From contig JAQUMP010000120.1 of the NCBI GenBank assembly GCA_028718065.1, positions 1 to 8,871 on the forward strand: a stretch of DNA of 8,871 nucleotides, given 5' to 3'. Positions within the stretch are counted from its first letter, which is position 1. Each line of letters starts with the position of its first letter. Origin of the DNA: Chitinivibrionales bacterium (GTDB lineage Bacteria > Fibrobacterota > Chitinivibrionia > Chitinivibrionales > FEN-1185). Both the position numbers and the translations under genes were made by a program. Shown here piece by piece: positions 1 through 6,930 of this stretch. The notes beneath the pieces are model-generated. The model did no database searches. It worked only from the letters and a program-made list of their open reading frames with translations, and was not told where the DNA came from.

Positions 1-130
1 TTATTTTTTGAGCGATGGCCCCTTTGCCCTTGGCGACCACCCGCGGCGCCGCGGTGTCGTCGTGTATATACCCGAGGGCCACGGCCTGTTCGCGAATATC
101 GGTCTGTTGCGGTCTCTTCCGGTTTTTCAT
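1..130 (-). CDS. fhlB: FhlB: stand-alone FlhB C-terminal-domain homologue (partial, runs off left edge)
   Basis: The first 43 residues are visible; the 3' end lies outside the window. The segment AVALGY, an acidic HDD, then AAPRVVAKGKGAIAQKI matches the start of the cytoplasmic C-terminal domain of the FlhB/YscU export-switch family, where the AP(K/R)VVAKG block is the most conserved part. There is no membrane region and no NPTH autocleavage motif in front of it, which distinguishes FhlB (Bacillus YlqH type) from full FlhB. Known FhlB proteins resemble the cleaved FlhB C-terminal fragment and are commonly encoded next to a FliK-like gene, as here. It starts 15 nt after the fliK stop, so it is almost certainly co-transcribed. 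The ribosome-binding site is weak (a GGT about 9 nt upstream of ATG). Inference: it takes part in the flagellar type III export substrate switch. Confidence 0.85.
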   Translation of the reverse strand, partial: MKNRKRPQQTDIREQAVALGYIHDDTAAPRVVAKGKGAIAQKI

Positions 131-145
131 TTATTTTACCATTAA

Positions 146-2557
146 TCAGGCATGAATATCAATCGATGTGGATATTTGAGCCCCGGCAAGACCGATTTGC
201 GCGCCGGGCGCCGCGCCTGCCGGCGTTGCGGACGGTTCGGCGCGCGCGCAGTGTAAAGAAGCGCCGCTTAACCCGGCGGCGCGCAGTGCGTCCCGGATGG
301 CCGCGGCGTTGCGCTCGAACCAGGCCAGCGTGTTTTGCCGCGCAAATGCCAGGTTTACCGCGCACTGTCGCGTGGCGGGGCTGTACTGGATGTGGATTGT
401 TATGTCGCCCAGCCTTGACGGCGCAATATGCATGGCGAGCGCAAACGTCCGGCGGTCTTTTTGTTTGGGCGCGCGCGCCTGATGCTTTACAAAGGATATT
501 TCGAGCGGCACCCAGGCGTCGTCGACCCGCACCGGGAGCGTTACTACCTGCGTGGTGCCCTCGGCCGTGGGCGCCTGGCGCGCCAGGACCTGCGCGGTCT
601 CAAGTCCCTTTACCAGCGTATCCAGCGGATGGCCGAGCGTTATATTGACCGATGATAAAACCTGGCGCGCCTGGGCTTCGGTGAGCAAGGGTGCGCCTTC
701 CCGGCCCGCGGTCGAGGAAAGGGCGTCGGCAATCCGGCCGCTCAGCCGGGCAAAGACCTGCGTGAGGGACTGCTGCTGCGAAACTATTTTTTCCAACAGT
801 TGACTATTGCGATTGTCCGGGTCGGGCAGGGCGGCGACAAAGCGGGAAAGGCGGACGATAAGTTCGTCCAGCCGGGCTAAAACCAAGGCCGTACCGGAAG
901 AGACAATGGCCGGAAAAAGTGCGCGGATCGCCTCCTGCGGCAAAAGGGCGGGATTATTTTCAAAACTTCCCGCCAGGGATTGTTCTACGCTTGCCATAAG
1001 CGCCGTTACGTGCCGTCCAAGATCGCCCAGGGGCTTCAGAAATTCGTTGAGCGAGGGTGAAGCACCCGGTACTTGCGCATTTTGCAACGGGCTGTTTTCT
1101 ATTCTTGCCAAAGCTGAAGTTAGAGGTTTTAAGGCTGTGTCCGCGATGTTGCCGCCGATGGTGGATGTCAATTCTTCCACCGTTGAGGGAGCGGGGACGC
1201 TCTTTTCTATGTTGTCAAGTGCTATGACCGATTCACCCTTTATCGTCGGAGGCAAGCTTGCCGGACTTTTTTCGTTTTGGCGGGCGAGGGTGCGTTCCAG
1301 AAAATAGCCCAGTTTTTGGGCGAGCTCCAAAATCCCGTCGCCCCCGGCGTCGGCAAGATTTTTGATATCGGCGCGTGCCAGAACGTCCGTAGCAATGGCG
1401 CTCATGGCGGGCGAAGGCTGGTCGCTCCGTCGTCCGGCAAGCGAATCGATAATCGGTCCGGCGACGCCGATGTCCACGATGGGCGCCGTTTGCAGGCCGG
1501 TCGTTATGGAAACGGCCGATGGCATAATTTGACGCGCCCATTGCAGCAACGCAGCGGAGGCGCCCGGCGCGCTTTCGGAAAAAAGTTGCGCTCCTATTGC
1601 GCCGGACCCCGGCACGGCGCCGTTTAATTGCACCAACCGGTCCACGCTCAGGGTTTGCAGGTCTTTGCAAAGGGTAAGCAGGTCCCGGCCGTTAAGTTGT
1701 TGCAGCGGTCCGTTGCGCAGCGCCTGGACGCCCCATTGCTCCAGGGACAATGCCTGCTTGGCCGGTGCGATGATCTGGGCCAGGGAGCGGTTTTGATCGT
1801 CGCTGAGGGTCCGTATTAAAACGCCCTGAGACGCCCCTTGCTGCTTAAGAAGGGCGCTAAAGTCGGGCGCGTCCGGGGCGCTTGCCGAGGTGAGCCATTG
1901 CAGGGCCTTTTGCGGGTCGGCGAAAAATAGCCAGGCATTGCCGGGGGGCTGTGCCAGGGGAATGGTTTTTAAGATGACCCCGGAGGCCGCGGCCGTTACC
2001 GTGACGATTTTCCCGGTAACCTCTTGTAAAGCATCCTGGATCGCCTGCCTGATGGCGCCCGTGATCTGGTCGGGTGGAAGCGCGACGGTGTCTTGGATCC
2101 GGCCGAGCACGCTCTGCAGCGCCTGCGCGCTTTGCGGCCCAAGCGCGGCCGCCGCCCGCGTCAGCATCGGTAAAGCCTGCTTGAGCTCGGCTGCAAAGGC
2201 TTGGCCGTCGCCGGAAGCGTCGAGCCGCGCTATCAGGGCGGCAAGGGCCTCTTTAACCTGTTGCGGCGTGGCCGCACCGGTTATGTCGAGCACGCCCGAG
2301 GGCTCGGGCGCGGCTTGCCGGGCCGGCGCGGCCGGCAGCGGCTGGATGATGACCTTGTCGCCCGTAAAGCTTACCACAACCGGCGTTCCGACGGGCAATG
2401 ACCCTTTGTCAATTTTTACCGTGATGGGGCCGGAGGGCAAATTAATGACCACGGTGCCGTCGTTTCCCTGCGCGGCAACGGAGCCGCGCTGAGTCGCCGG
2501 CTGGGCCGCAGGCTGCGAAACCAGATGCGCGGTAAGGGGAATCGGGGCAAAGTTCAT
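146..2557 (-). CDS. fliK: FliK-type flagellar hook-length control protein
   Basis: This is an 803-residue protein. The N-terminal 80 residues contain a beta-rich module (TVVINLPSGPITVKID, then a GTPVVVSFTGDKVII stretch) as often seen at the start of FliK/YlqG-like proteins. A long Ala/Gln/Leu-rich, low-conservation middle follows (about residues 85-665), as expected for the secreted ruler part. The C-terminal Flg_hook domain (about 672-771) is recognisable from LPVRVDDAWVPLEISF, the P..LGDITIHIQ strand, a CAVNLAF strand and the helix that ends DALRAAGLSGASLHC. FliK is exported by the flagellar type III system, measures hook length and triggers the switch from hook to filament export through FlhB. 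The length is greater than most FliK proteins (about 400-600). It sits directly before fhlB, the YlqG-YlqH arrangement, so it may be the YlqG-like paralogue rather than the main FliK. The ATG start overlaps the stop of a small upstream frame (ATGA), and the Shine-Dalgarno is poor (AAGAAAA). Confidence 0.88.
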   Translation of the reverse strand: MNFAPIPLTAHLVSQPAAQPATQRGSVAAQGNDGTVVINLPSGPITVKIDKGSLPVGTPVVVSFTGDKVIIQPLPAAPARQAAPEPSGVLDITGAATPQQVKEALAALIARLDASGDGQAFAAELKQALPMLTRAAAALGPQSAQALQSVLGRIQDTVALPPDQITGAIRQAIQDALQEVTGKIVTVTAAASGVILKTIPLAQPPGNAWLFFADPQKALQWLTSASAPDAPDFSALLKQQGASQGVLIRTLSDDQNRSLAQIIAPAKQALSLEQWGVQALRNGPLQQLNGRDLLTLCKDLQTLSVDRLVQLNGAVPGSGAIGAQLFSESAPGASAALLQWARQIMPSAVSITTGLQTAPIVDIGVAGPIIDSLAGRRSDQPSPAMSAIATDVLARADIKNLADAGGDGILELAQKLGYFLERTLARQNEKSPASLPPTIKGESVIALDNIEKSVPAPSTVEELTSTIGGNIADTALKPLTSALARIENSPLQNAQVPGASPSLNEFLKPLGDLGRHVTALMASVEQSLAGSFENNPALLPQEAIRALFPAIVSSGTALVLARLDELIVRLSRFVAALPDPDNRNSQLLEKIVSQQQSLTQVFARLSGRIADALSSTAGREGAPLLTEAQARQVLSSVNITLGHPLDTLVKGLETAQVLARQAPTAEGTTQVVTLPVRVDDAWVPLEISFVKHQARAPKQKDRRTFALAMHIAPSRLGDITIHIQYSPATRQCAVNLAFARQNTLAWFERNAAAIRDALRAAGLSGASLHCARAEPSATPAGAAPGAQIGLAGAQISTSIDIHA

Positions 2558-2637
2558 GGATGGTTTTCTTTTTTAATCAGGTCCCTAATATCGTTATCGG
2601 TAAACCGGCCGATATCCTTAAGGTAAGAAAATGACAT
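2554..2637 (-). other. Small ATGA-coupled open frame upstream of fliK (27 codons, uncertain)
   Basis: An ATG at 2637 opens a 27-residue frame that begins MSFSYLKDIGRF and ends DNDIRDLIKKENHP. Its TGA lies within ATGA on the fliK start codon, the usual geometry of translational coupling. The peptide composition is protein-like and the end is amphipathic, but I recognise no family and there is no Shine-Dalgarno before the ATG. The frame is open upstream without interruption into the end of the preceding gene, where it is the -1 frame. It may therefore be the tail of a frameshift product, a coupling leader, or chance. Confidence 0.3.
2594..2620 (-). promoter_or_regulatory. Candidate sigma-28 (FliA) promoter for fliK
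   Basis: On the minus strand TAAG (2620-2617) is followed after exactly 15 nt by ACCGATAA (2601-2594). The enterobacterial FliA consensus is TAAA-N15-GCCGATAA, so the -10 box matches 7 of 8 positions and the -35 core 3 of 4. The predicted start, about 7 nt downstream, leaves a leader of about 30 nt before the fliK ATG at 2557. This fits a late flagellar gene placed downstream of an early one. The same bases also lie in an open reading frame and contain a small CGGT-TT-ACCG palindrome, so coincidence is possible. No transcription data support it. Confidence 0.45.
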
Positions 2638-2684
2638 TCGGGGTATCGGTTTTGGGGAGGTGAGGGAATTGCATAGGCGGCGAA

Positions 2685-3533
2685 TCAGGGCTTTTTTCCC
2701 GCAATTTTTAATATCAGCGCCACCTGGTCTACGCTCACGTGGAATTTGCGCGAAATTTCGGAAACGGACAATCCTTCGCCGCCCGCGGCGATGATCTGCT
2801 GCTTTAAAGTTTCGCCATCCGGGGCGTTTTCCGCGGCCGAAGGTTCGGCGGGAAAAACCGGCGCTTCGGCGACCGGTTCCTCCAGCTCGCTGCGCCGGAT
2901 CGTGCGGCGCAGGGCCTCCACGTCGAAGCCGTTGCCGGGCGGGACCGTCGGCAGTGAGGTTGTTCTTTTCTGTAAAGGAACATCGCCCCGGGTGCCGGAG
3001 GCGGTATAGGGCGTGGGGGCGCGCTGCACCGGAACAAAGGGTCGTTTTGATTTTTTCGGCCGGAAAACAAAGGTGCGCAGCAGGCCGATGAGCAATACGA
3101 TTCCCGAAAGCAGCGCGACGATGGCAAGGGCCGCGATGATCCAGTCCAGGGCCGTATTCGGTAAAACGCGCATGGCCGCGAGCGCTTTAAAAACCGGCGC
3201 AAAAAAAGAACGTTGGGGCGGCGTTACCACGGCCGCCGCCGTATCGGGCGTTACAACCGGCGCAACCGAATCACTGGTGAGCGAAATGTCCTGCTTGATC
3301 TGGGTGATGGAATCTTTAAGAAGCGCGATTATGGAATCCTGGGAAGCGAGCGATTGCCCCTTGCGCTTTTTTTGTTGCTTTTCCATTTCGAGCGAATCCA
3401 GACGTGCGTTGAGCGCCATTTTTTTCTGGACAAGCGCTTCTGCATGGGGCGTGGAAAAAACCGTCATTAAAAAAAAAGCCGATGCGGCAATACCCATCTT
3501 TAAATAACCGTTGGAAAATGCCAAGGATTTCAT
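2685..3533 (-). CDS. Signal peptide / coiled-coil / membrane / HTH-like protein of the flagellar operon (SwrB- or DUF6115/DUF2802-like layout)
   Basis: The chosen start gives 282 residues and a proper signal peptide: basic MKSLAFSNGYLK, a hydrophobic core at 13-27, then an AEA cleavage site at 31-33. A longer version starting with TTG at 3614 would bury the signal peptide and include the predicted promoter. After the signal comes a charged, probable coiled coil (about 34-85), a Pro/Thr/Ala linker, a membrane helix (about 131-156), a Pro-rich cytoplasmic linker, and a C-terminal helix-turn-helix-like segment (257-277, SVSEISRKFHVSVDQVALIL). A short end of the form 'I(S/A)RK...V..(V/E)xLIL' is typical of the small membrane proteins encoded near fliK in flagellar operons, such as SwrB of Bacillus. 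FliO, which also has one membrane helix near the N terminus, is an alternative, but the HTH-like end does not fit it. The gene is the first of the minus-strand operon. The coding sequence ends in a slippery A AAA AAG CCC TGA. Function is inferred from layout and context only. Confidence 0.6.
   Translation of the reverse strand: MKSLAFSNGYLKMGIAASAFFLMTVFSTPHAEALVQKKMALNARLDSLEMEKQQKKRKGQSLASQDSIIALLKDSITQIKQDISLTSDSVAPVVTPDTAAAVVTPPQRSFFAPVFKALAAMRVLPNTALDWIIAALAIVALLSGIVLLIGLLRTFVFRPKKSKRPFVPVQRAPTPYTASGTRGDVPLQKRTTSLPTVPPGNGFDVEALRRTIRRSELEEPVAEAPVFPAEPSAAENAPDGETLKQQIIAAGGEGLSVSEISRKFHVSVDQVALILKIAGKKP
2691..2697 (-). promoter_or_regulatory. Candidate -1 frameshift heptamer A AAA AAG
   Basis: In the reading frame of the upstream gene the codons are GGA AAA AAG CCC TGA, so the A AAA AAG heptamer is in the correct phase for -1 slippage, as in Escherichia coli dnaX. 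After a slip the ribosome would read GCC CTG ATT and continue for 45 residues to the TGA at 2554-2556, on the fliK start. No strong Shine-Dalgarno-like stimulator is seen upstream of the heptamer, and no clear stem-loop directly after it. Confidence 0.3.
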
Positions 3534-3578
3534 TGAGTTCTCGCGGGGTAAAATGGAACAAGCCAGCTTGTGCATACT

Positions 3579-3608
3579 AAGATACCATTTCGGGCCGGGC
3601 TTTGACAA
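3579..3608 (-). promoter_or_regulatory. Candidate sigma-70-type promoter for the flagellar accessory operon
   Basis: On the minus strand TTGTCA (3608-3603) is separated by 18 nt from TATCTT (3584-3579). Transcription would begin near 3572, leaving a leader of about 40 nt before the ATG at 3533. This start point also argues against the longer TTG-initiated version of the gene. The -35 box shares bases with the -35 box of the divergent promoter, so the two promoters would compete for polymerase. Confidence 0.4.
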
Positions 3609-3631
3609 ATCCAATCGTTATTGCATATAAA
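3602..3631 (+). promoter_or_regulatory. Candidate sigma-70-type promoter for the FHA/phosphoesterase operon
   Basis: A consensus TTGACA (3602-3607) is followed after 18 nt by TATAAA (3626-3631) in an AT-rich stretch. The predicted start near 3638 gives a leader of about 65 nt to the ATG at 3703. The match is good for a housekeeping promoter. It lies in the only sizeable divergent gap in this half of the window. Confidence 0.55.
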
Positions 3632-3702
3632 AAACAAAGATTGTATATTGATAATCAATTAGATTTATAGGGTGCATCGCATAAAACCAGAAACAGGTTA
3701 TC

Positions 3703-4422
3703 ATGCCGCGATTTACCGTTTACTATAACGACCGACCCATAAAAGCGTACGATTTTTCCGACGCGACCATTACTATCGGTCGCCTGCCGGAGAATTCCAT
3801 CTCCATTCCCAATATGGGTATTTCCAGACGGCACACGCGTATCGAGATCGATTCCAACCATAAGTACGTGCTCTCGGATTTGAATTCGCTGAACGGCACG
3901 TTTATCAATAATAAAAAAATCAAGCAGGCGCAGCTTAACAACGGGGATAAAATATCCATAGGAAAATACACGATCGTATACGAGGAGCCGGTGGAAGCGC
4001 CTCTCCCGGCAAAACCCAGGGCCGTATTGTACGCCGGCCCCGTTCCGCCGGCGCCCGCGCCGGAAGAACACGCGCTCCCTCAGGTTAATCACGAGGCCCG
4101 GGCCACCAAACCTCCCGACGCGACGCCCGCCGAAACGCAGACGGCGGTACTGATAGAAACCAACAAGCATGTCGTCCATAAGCTTGACAAAAAAGTAACC
4201 AGCATCGGCAGCGACGAAAGCGATGACATTTTCGTGAGCGGCTTTATGATCGGCAAGGAGCAGGCGGTGATCGAGTTCGAAGGCGACGAGGTCTGGATCA
4301 AATCGCGCAAGTTCGGGTCTAAATTCAGGGTAAACGGCCATAAAACAAACAACCACCAGTTGTACCACAAAGACCGGATCGAAATCGGCTCCAGCACGTT
4401 TCGCTACATGGAAAACGAGTAA
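3703..4422 (+). CDS. Double-FHA-domain protein (one canonical, one degenerate)
   Basis: This is a 239-residue cytoplasmic protein. FHA domain 1 (about residues 2-95) has all the phosphothreonine-binding marks: GR at 26-27, SRRH at 41-44 and NSLNGT at 61-66. A Pro/Ala-rich linker (about 96-145) leads to a second FHA-like beta-sandwich (about 148-236). There the opening glycine (VTSIGS, G169) and the closing VNG (210-212) are kept, but the SxxH motif is replaced by GKEQAV, so it probably no longer reads phosphothreonine and may serve dimerisation or docking. FHA proteins act as adaptors that recognise proteins phosphorylated by Ser/Thr kinases; no kinase is present in the window. The ATG is preceded by AGG at 5 nt spacing. 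The gene leads an operon with a phosphoesterase 6 nt downstream, which hints at a phospho-signalling unit, but substrate and partner are unknown. Confidence 0.88.
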   Translation: MPRFTVYYNDRPIKAYDFSDATITIGRLPENSISIPNMGISRRHTRIEIDSNHKYVLSDLNSLNGTFINNKKIKQAQLNNGDKISIGKYTIVYEEPVEAPLPAKPRAVLYAGPVPPAPAPEEHALPQVNHEARATKPPDATPAETQTAVLIETNKHVVHKLDKKVTSIGSDESDDIFVSGFMIGKEQAVIEFEGDEVWIKSRKFGSKFRVNGHKTNNHQLYHKDRIEIGSSTFRYMENE

Positions 4423-4428
4423 CGCCTC

Positions 4429-5163
4429 ATGAGATGGGCCTTTATTTCCGATATCCACGCCAATAGCGAAGCCCTCGAAGCGGTGGTTAAGGACATTGAC
4501 ACTCAGGGAATCGACCAGATCGCCTGTCTGGGTGATGTTGTCGGGTATGGCGCCAACCCCAACGAATGCATTGACCTGGTGGAAAAGCGCTGCCCCATTG
4601 TGATCCTCGGCAATCACGACGCCGCGGCGATCGGCCAGCTCTCCACGCAGCATTTTAACATCCATGCCAAAATTGCGATCGAGTGGACCGCGGGCGCCTT
4701 GACCGAACACGCGCGCACTTTTTTGGGGGGATTGCAGCTTAAATCGGTACAACCCCCGGCAACGCTGGTGCACGCCACGCCGTATGAACCGAATATGTGG
4801 TACTATATCACCTCGCTGGAGGAGGCGGCCTTTAATTTTCAGTTTTTCGATACCCAGCTCTGCTTTGTCGGGCACACGCATATTCCCATTATTATCGTGC
4901 TTGAGGACAATCACGAAATTTACGTTCATCAGGACACCACGCTCGAATTTTCGTCCATGTCCAAGGCGCGGTTTTTAATTAATCTCGGCAGCGTCGGCCA
5001 GCCCCGCGATCATAACCCGGCCGCCTGTTACGGCATTTACGACGCGGACAAATGCACGTTCACCTATCGCCGCGTGCACTACGACGTAGGGCAGACTCAG
5101 GCCAAAATGCGCAAGATTAAAATGCCCGACTTTCTTATCAACCGCCTTGAAGAAGGTAAATAA
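4429..5163 (+). CDS. Calcineurin-like metallophosphoesterase
   Basis: This is a 244-residue protein of the Metallophos_2 / MJ0936-YfcE-like class, normal in length. The dinuclear metal site is complete: D8 and H10 (SDIHAN), D36 (LGDVVGYG), N62-H63-D64 (GNHD), H115 (VHAT), and H149 and H151 (GHTH). The late NLGSVGQPRD motif (185-194) is typical of this family. It has no signal peptide or membrane segment, so it is cytoplasmic. Members hydrolyse phosphomono- or phosphodiesters, and several of this subgroup are annotated as diadenosine-tetraphosphatase or Ser/Thr-phosphatase-like; the substrate cannot be read from sequence. The start lies 6 nt after the FHA gene stop with only a GAG inside the preceding stop region as a ribosome-binding site, so translation is probably coupled. 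The next gene starts on its stop codon (TAATG). Confidence 0.9.
   Translation: MRWAFISDIHANSEALEAVVKDIDTQGIDQIACLGDVVGYGANPNECIDLVEKRCPIVILGNHDAAAIGQLSTQHFNIHAKIAIEWTAGALTEHARTFLGGLQLKSVQPPATLVHATPYEPNMWYYITSLEEAAFNFQFFDTQLCFVGHTHIPIIIVLEDNHEIYVHQDTTLEFSSMSKARFLINLGSVGQPRDHNPAACYGIYDADKCTFTYRRVHYDVGQTQAKMRKIKMPDFLINRLEEGK
5149..5156 (+). promoter_or_regulatory. Shine-Dalgarno for the Ig-like exported protein
   Basis: GAAGAAGG ends 6 nt before the ATG at 5163, inside the last codons of the phosphoesterase gene. It decides the start codon and supports the TAATG stop-start coupling of the two genes. Confidence 0.75.
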
Positions 5164-6920
5164 TGCCTTGTGTCAATGGTGATGGAAACGCACGAAAAAG
5201 CAAATCAATCGGGCGGCGCGCTTGTTTTTGGTTTGCGATCGCCGGCATCATGGCTTTTGCAGTCCTGGCGATTCTCTGCTCTCCCGCGCAGAACCCCTAT
5301 ACCAACCCCGCCAACGGACGCATCGACACAACGCACTCGCTGCAAAATCTGAACGCGGATTCAATCAATATCACCCAGGCGCTTGCCTGTACGCTTTCGC
5401 TTGCCTACGCGGGGGTCATAGAGAGCGTAATTGTCTTGGAAAAAATAAACGCCGGGGCCGAAAGTGTCCTGGTGGCGCGTACCATGCCGGCCGATTCCAA
5501 CCTGATTTTCTTTCCCTTGCAATTTTTCCAGAGCGGCAGTTACGCCGTGACCGCCGTGATCGTTAAAACCAACCATGCGCGCGATTCGCTTGTGCGGCAG
5601 TTTACCGTTTTTTCCAGGGCGCCGACGGTGGCGGCGGATTCAAGCAGCTACCATTTAACCTTGAATGATTCCACGACGCTTAAATTCCGCGTTACCGACA
5701 GCGACAGTAATCCAAAGTTGTGGACCATGTGGTTTAACGGTGATTTTACCAATGCCCTGAACGGCGGGTTTGTTCCGCAAAAACATTTTGCGGATTCAAT
5801 CGTTAAGAAAGTTGCCTTCGATTCCATCGGCACGCGGTTGTGTTCGATACTGGTAACGAGCTACTCCGGCCTGAGCAGCGTTACGGCCCTCTGCACGTTG
5901 ATAGTCCGGGACACCACCAGACCAGTCCTGCATCGTATCCTGCCCGTCAATACGGCGACGGTAATTACGGCGCTGCCCGAAATCATTTCGGTGACTATTC
6001 AGGAAGATTCCCGCATCGACTCGGTAAAATTCGGCCGCGATTCCGCCGGGGCGATTTTAGCAACCATGAAACTAATGCACGACACCGCCCTGTTGGCCGC
6101 AACGCTCGATTCCGGAAGCTACCGCTACAAAATTATCGCCTGGGACCAGGCGGGGAATGCGGGCACGGACACCTTTCGTCTTACCTACGCAGGCCATAAG
6201 ACCTATAATCCGGTCATTAAAAACCTCAGCCAGACCATACAAGAGGACGGCGTTTTTAACACCATTAAACTTGACACATGCGCATCAGTGGACACGGCCG
6301 CGCCGTACGCTAAAGACAGCATTATTTGGCATATCACGCCGCAAAGCGGCGGTATCCTTTCGGTGATCCAGGATGCCGGCGCCGGTACCATACAAATTTC
6401 CGTGCCGCCGGCCGACAGCGAATGGAACGGTAGTGAATTTGTGCAGTTCGAAGCGTTGGGGCCGCAGGGCCAATCCACGATTGAACAGGCTACCTTCACC
6501 GTGACCCGCGTGAATGATCCGCCGGTGATAACCTATGGCGGCGCCTGCCAAACCATCGGCACGCCCTTTGATACGCTCGTCCTCGATTCGCTGGCCTACG
6601 ATGTAGATAATGCCCGCAGCAGCCTTAGCTGGAGATTTACAGCAGGGAAAGCATGGCAGGTGGCGTACGTGCCGCGTCTTTTCCTGGGGCGCCGGACAAG
6701 CGGGTCGACGGGCGTTATTCCGATCCGGACGATCAACAGCAACCGCATCGTGATCCTGCCGAAAACCGGCATCAACGCCGCCACCTGGTCGGGCAAAGAC
6801 ACGCTAAAATTTTACGTAATGGACCCCGACAGCGGCCGCGACAGCGCGGGAGTTGTATTTACAAAAGCGACAACCTGCCTCCAGATAATCCATATCCTGC
6901 CGATAAAGCTTTTTCCTTAA
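5163..6920 (+). CDS. Exported or membrane-anchored protein of tandem Ig/cadherin-like modules; 3' end apparently frameshifted
   Basis: This is a 585-residue protein. A basic N terminus (RKSKSIGRR) and hydrophobic segment (about 21-38) end in LAILC39SPAQ. That is lipoprotein-like in position, but Leu at -1 makes a poor lipobox, so a plain anchor or signal peptide is possible. The rest is Ser/Thr/Asp-rich beta structure. About five modules of 90-110 residues can be drawn: 45-140, 145-245, 250-345, 350-455 and 456-568. Recurrent endings such as AWDQAGNAGTDTFRLTY, FTVTRVNDPP and GKDTLKFYVMDPDSG are characteristic of bacterial Ig-like and cadherin-like repeats. It probably acts in the cell envelope or as an adhesin or scaffold; the ligand is unknown. 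The last 17 residues (from A569) are unlike the rest, while the -1 frame from 6866 gives a typical linker (SDNLPPDNPYPADKAFS) before stopping at 6934. This suggests an indel in the AAAA run at 6863-6866 and a truncated further module. It is the third gene of the plus-strand operon and is coupled to the phosphoesterase. Confidence 0.75.
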   Translation: MPCVNGDGNARKSKSIGRRACFWFAIAGIMAFAVLAILCSPAQNPYTNPANGRIDTTHSLQNLNADSINITQALACTLSLAYAGVIESVIVLEKINAGAESVLVARTMPADSNLIFFPLQFFQSGSYAVTAVIVKTNHARDSLVRQFTVFSRAPTVAADSSSYHLTLNDSTTLKFRVTDSDSNPKLWTMWFNGDFTNALNGGFVPQKHFADSIVKKVAFDSIGTRLCSILVTSYSGLSSVTALCTLIVRDTTRPVLHRILPVNTATVITALPEIISVTIQEDSRIDSVKFGRDSAGAILATMKLMHDTALLAATLDSGSYRYKIIAWDQAGNAGTDTFRLTYAGHKTYNPVIKNLSQTIQEDGVFNTIKLDTCASVDTAAPYAKDSIIWHITPQSGGILSVIQDAGAGTIQISVPPADSEWNGSEFVQFEALGPQGQSTIEQATFTVTRVNDPPVITYGGACQTIGTPFDTLVLDSLAYDVDNARSSLSWRFTAGKAWQVAYVPRLFLGRRTSGSTGVIPIRTINSNRIVILPKTGINAATWSGKDTLKFYVMDPDSGRDSAGVVFTKATTCLQIIHILPIKLFP

Positions 6921-6930
6921 AGCAGGGTCT

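Noticed and set aside
807..2492. Plus-strand open frames of 166 and 200 codons inside the fliK region
   Set aside because: They are antisense shadows of fliK, rich in Ala/Ser/Arg, without ribosome-binding sites or known motifs.
3534..3570. Possible sigma-54 promoter (TGGC element) before the flagellar membrane protein
   Set aside because: The -12 element does not match TTGC at the required spacing.
3534..3614. A longer N terminus for the flagellar membrane protein, starting with TTG at 3614
   Set aside because: It would put 27 residues before a good signal peptide and overlap the predicted promoter; the ATG at 3533 fits better.
3655..4929. A 424-codon open frame on the minus strand across the FHA and phosphoesterase genes
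   Set aside because: It is codon-aligned antisense to two genes with complete family motifs. It only requires that those genes avoid TTA, CTA and TCA codons, which is common in GC-rich DNA. The peptide shows no recognisable domain.
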